Positions 62,464 to 64,000 of a stretch of 64,000 bases of DNA are shown here, in pieces. Numbering within the stretch: position 1 is the stretch's first letter; every line of letters begins with the position of its first letter. The stretch comes from Sulfurimonas crateris (GTDB taxonomy: Bacteria > Campylobacterota > Campylobacteria > Campylobacterales > Sulfurimonadaceae). The position numbers were made by a program, and so were the translations under genes. The DNA is taken from NCBI RefSeq assembly GCF_005217605.1, contig NZ_SZPX01000003.1, forward strand, positions 186,001 through 250,000, read 5' to 3'. The notes beneath the pieces are model-generated. The model ran no database searches and was not told the DNA's origin. It saw only the letters and a list, made by a program, of their open reading frames with translations.

Positions 62464-64000
62464 ATGAATATAAAATATTCACTAGCAGCTCTGCTGGCAA
62501 TCTCATCCATTCATGCGCAAGAAGTAAGTCTTGACTCAATAAGCGTAACGGCGACAAAAGTATCAACCGCAACAAAAGATATCTCACAATCAATTGCCGT
62601 TGTAGACGAGAAGACGATAGAAGACAACAACATCTTAAACATACAAGAGGCGATAGAGAATATCCCCGGTGTTAATGCAGAGTCCTCTACAAACTCTCCA
62701 AGTCCAAGACTTATCATAAGAGGTGCTGGGCTAAAAGCAAGATACGGTGTAAGAGAGATAATGGTAATGAAAGACGGCGTTCCTTTGACAGATCCTGACT
62801 CTTTTACAAGATTTGACTTTATAGATATGCAAGATGTTCTAAGTGTAGAGGTGCAAAAAGGGCCCGGTTCTATAAATGCCGTAAATGCTACAGGCGGCGT
62901 TATCCAGCTTGTAACAAAGTCTGTTTTTCAAGAAGATAAGAACAGAGTAAAAATAGGCATAGGCGATGACGGGCAGAAAAATATAAATCTTAAAGTAAGA
63001 GGCGAACTGAGCGAGAACGATTTTATCTCCGCAACCATAAGCAGAAGAGAGATCGAGAACAGCTGGAGAGACAACAATGAGTTTGACTCTACTCAAGCGA
63101 CTATAAAATATGGTCATATATTTCAAGACGACTCTATTATAGAGAGTGAGTTTTCCTATACAGAGTCAAATATGAACATTCCCGGATCTATGACGGCTGA
63201 AGAGTTTGAGCTCTTTAAGAGCACGGGAACACAGCACGACACAAGCTACCAGTGGCAGCACAGTGCGAGAGATTCCAAAATATTCTCCATAAACACCAAG
63301 TATGAAAAAGAGGTTGGAGATATAGTATATAAACCAAGGGTCTACTTTAACGCTTGGGAGCATTTCCATCCGGTCAGCGGAATAATAAACGACAGTGACG
63401 ACAACAAAGTCTACGGAACCGACTTGGAACTAAACTATAACCACAACCTTTTTGGAGAGAAAGCTGTTTTAGTCGCAGGGGTAACGCTAAAAGCAGATAT
63501 AACTAAAGATGCTAAAAAATATGAATATGCAGATTATATAACTCTACCCTCTTCTTCATGGCCTTTTACACCTTATATAAGCGAAACGCTATCAAACAAC
63601 AAAGGCGATCTGGCAAGCACCGAAGATAGTACTACAACGCTCTACGGCGCTTACCTTATGGAGACATTCTCTCCCACAAAAGATATAACGCTGGATATCA
63701 GCTCAAGAGTTGACAAACTAAGTTTTGACATAAGCGGAAACCAGATAACGGACTACAGCTACAGTGCAAAAAATTATGTTGCGGGGGTCGGTTTATACAA
63801 CATTGATAAATCTTACACTCTCTTTTCTGCAAAAGTGGGTGCTATTTATAAAATAACAGACAGTACAAATGCCTACATATCTGTTGCAACGGCAAATCAA
63901 GCTCCAACTACAAGCGAGCTCTCGGATAACTCATCTCTGGATAAATCAACTAGCATAAACTATGAGGTAGGATTAAAAATAAGAGCAGAAAATATATCTT
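62464..64000 (+). CDS. TonB-dependent outer-membrane receptor, C-terminus cut by window end
   Basis: The frame is open from the ATG at 62464 to the window edge (512 codons). A signal peptide ends at IHA-Q, followed by LDSISVTATKVS, which includes a TonB-box-like segment. The plug domain shows IQEAIENIPGVN, RLIIRGAGLKARYG, and VEVQKGPGSINAVNATGGVI. The barrel follows from about residue 150. Receptors of this kind take up iron complexes, cobalamin, metals or other ligands; the substrate is not evident. Its leader has phased TGACA repeats and a hairpin, and no Fur box was seen. Confidence 0.93.
   Translation, partial: MNIKYSLAALLAISSIHAQEVSLDSISVTATKVSTATKDISQSIAVVDEKTIEDNNILNIQEAIENIPGVNAESSTNSPSPRLIIRGAGLKARYGVREIMVMKDGVPLTDPDSFTRFDFIDMQDVLSVEVQKGPGSINAVNATGGVIQLVTKSVFQEDKNRVKIGIGDDGQKNINLKVRGELSENDFISATISRREIENSWRDNNEFDSTQATIKYGHIFQDDSIIESEFSYTESNMNIPGSMTAEEFELFKSTGTQHDTSYQWQHSARDSKIFSINTKYEKEVGDIVYKPRVYFNAWEHFHPVSGIINDSDDNKVYGTDLELNYNHNLFGEKAVLVAGVTLKADITKDAKKYEYADYITLPSSSWPFTPYISETLSNNKGDLASTEDSTTTLYGAYLMETFSPTKDITLDISSRVDKLSFDISGNQITDYSYSAKNYVAGVGLYNIDKSYTLFSAKVGAIYKITDSTNAYISVATANQAPTTSELSDNSSLDKSTSINYEVGLKIRAENIS

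Overview
The window is AT-rich, densely packed chromosomal DNA from a free-living Campylobacterota (Epsilonproteobacteria), most likely a Sulfurimonas-like sulfur/hydrogen oxidiser. The reasons are the short epsilon-type RecO, the tsaE-lptB-rpoN order, FliO with a large periplasmic N-terminal domain, a RibB with a degenerate RibA half, the carboxynorspermidine polyamine route, several membrane sensors with c-type haem motifs, and TATAAT-type -10 boxes with poorly conserved -35 boxes. The genus is an inference from gene content, not a database match.

Layout. 1-2457: a restriction-methylase fusion cut by the window start. 2468-7989: housekeeping genes on the minus strand (rpoN, lptB, tsaE, trpD, an S4 protein, a YgiQ-type radical SAM protein). 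8081-17717: a FliL-like protein, a haem-sensing GGDEF/EAL protein, Mn-pyrophosphatase, cardiolipin synthase, a nuclease-family protein, nitroreductase, AEC transporter, YchJ-like protein and MscS channel. 17707-23431: selU-selD, uvrA and a TauE/SafE permease. 23535-25195: a flagellar switch/export operon (CheX-like, FliN, FliO). 25211-36565: a minus-strand series with dus, DksA-like, rlmH, thiE, accD and gltDB. 36745-42059: recO, then a two-component system with a CpxP/Spy-like protein behind dsbD and a periplasmic tpx, which looks like one envelope redox/stress operon. 42296-49030: a haem-type chemoreceptor, then the carboxynorspermidine genes with an HDOD gene between them, an acyltransferase and a DUF695-RraB protein.

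49099-54018 is the most interesting functional block. A porin-like gene with two Fur-box-like sites is followed by an FMN-binding exported protein and two small histidine-containing membrane proteins. Facing them is a ribB-apbE pair that would supply flavin and attach FMN. I read this as a candidate iron-regulated flavin electron-transfer system of the cell envelope. 54108-57605 is an accessory patch: a tRNA cluster (fMet, Gln, fMet) with a consensus promoter, an integrase arm-site-like scar with 11-bp phased repeats, a C-less lipoprotein-like gene, a Phd/RelE-type toxin-antitoxin pair with a visible promoter and operator, an esterase and a Fic protein. 57748-61953 returns to housekeeping genes (CbiX-like, polysaccharide deacetylase, mgtE, rimI, DUF2156). 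62138-64000 holds a second tRNA-Gln, a 31-codon membrane peptide ORF and a TonB-dependent receptor cut by the window end; its leader has three 11-bp-phased TGACA repeats and a hairpin over its ribosome-binding site.

Other points worth attention are dsbD, whose reading frame appears to start at ATT; a dispersed repeat of about 86 bp with three hairpins and a compensatory base-pair change (30635 and 50450); and a cardiolipin synthase gene that may be leaderless. No CRISPR array, rRNA or complete insertion sequence was seen. No stretch longer than about 300 bases lacks a described feature.
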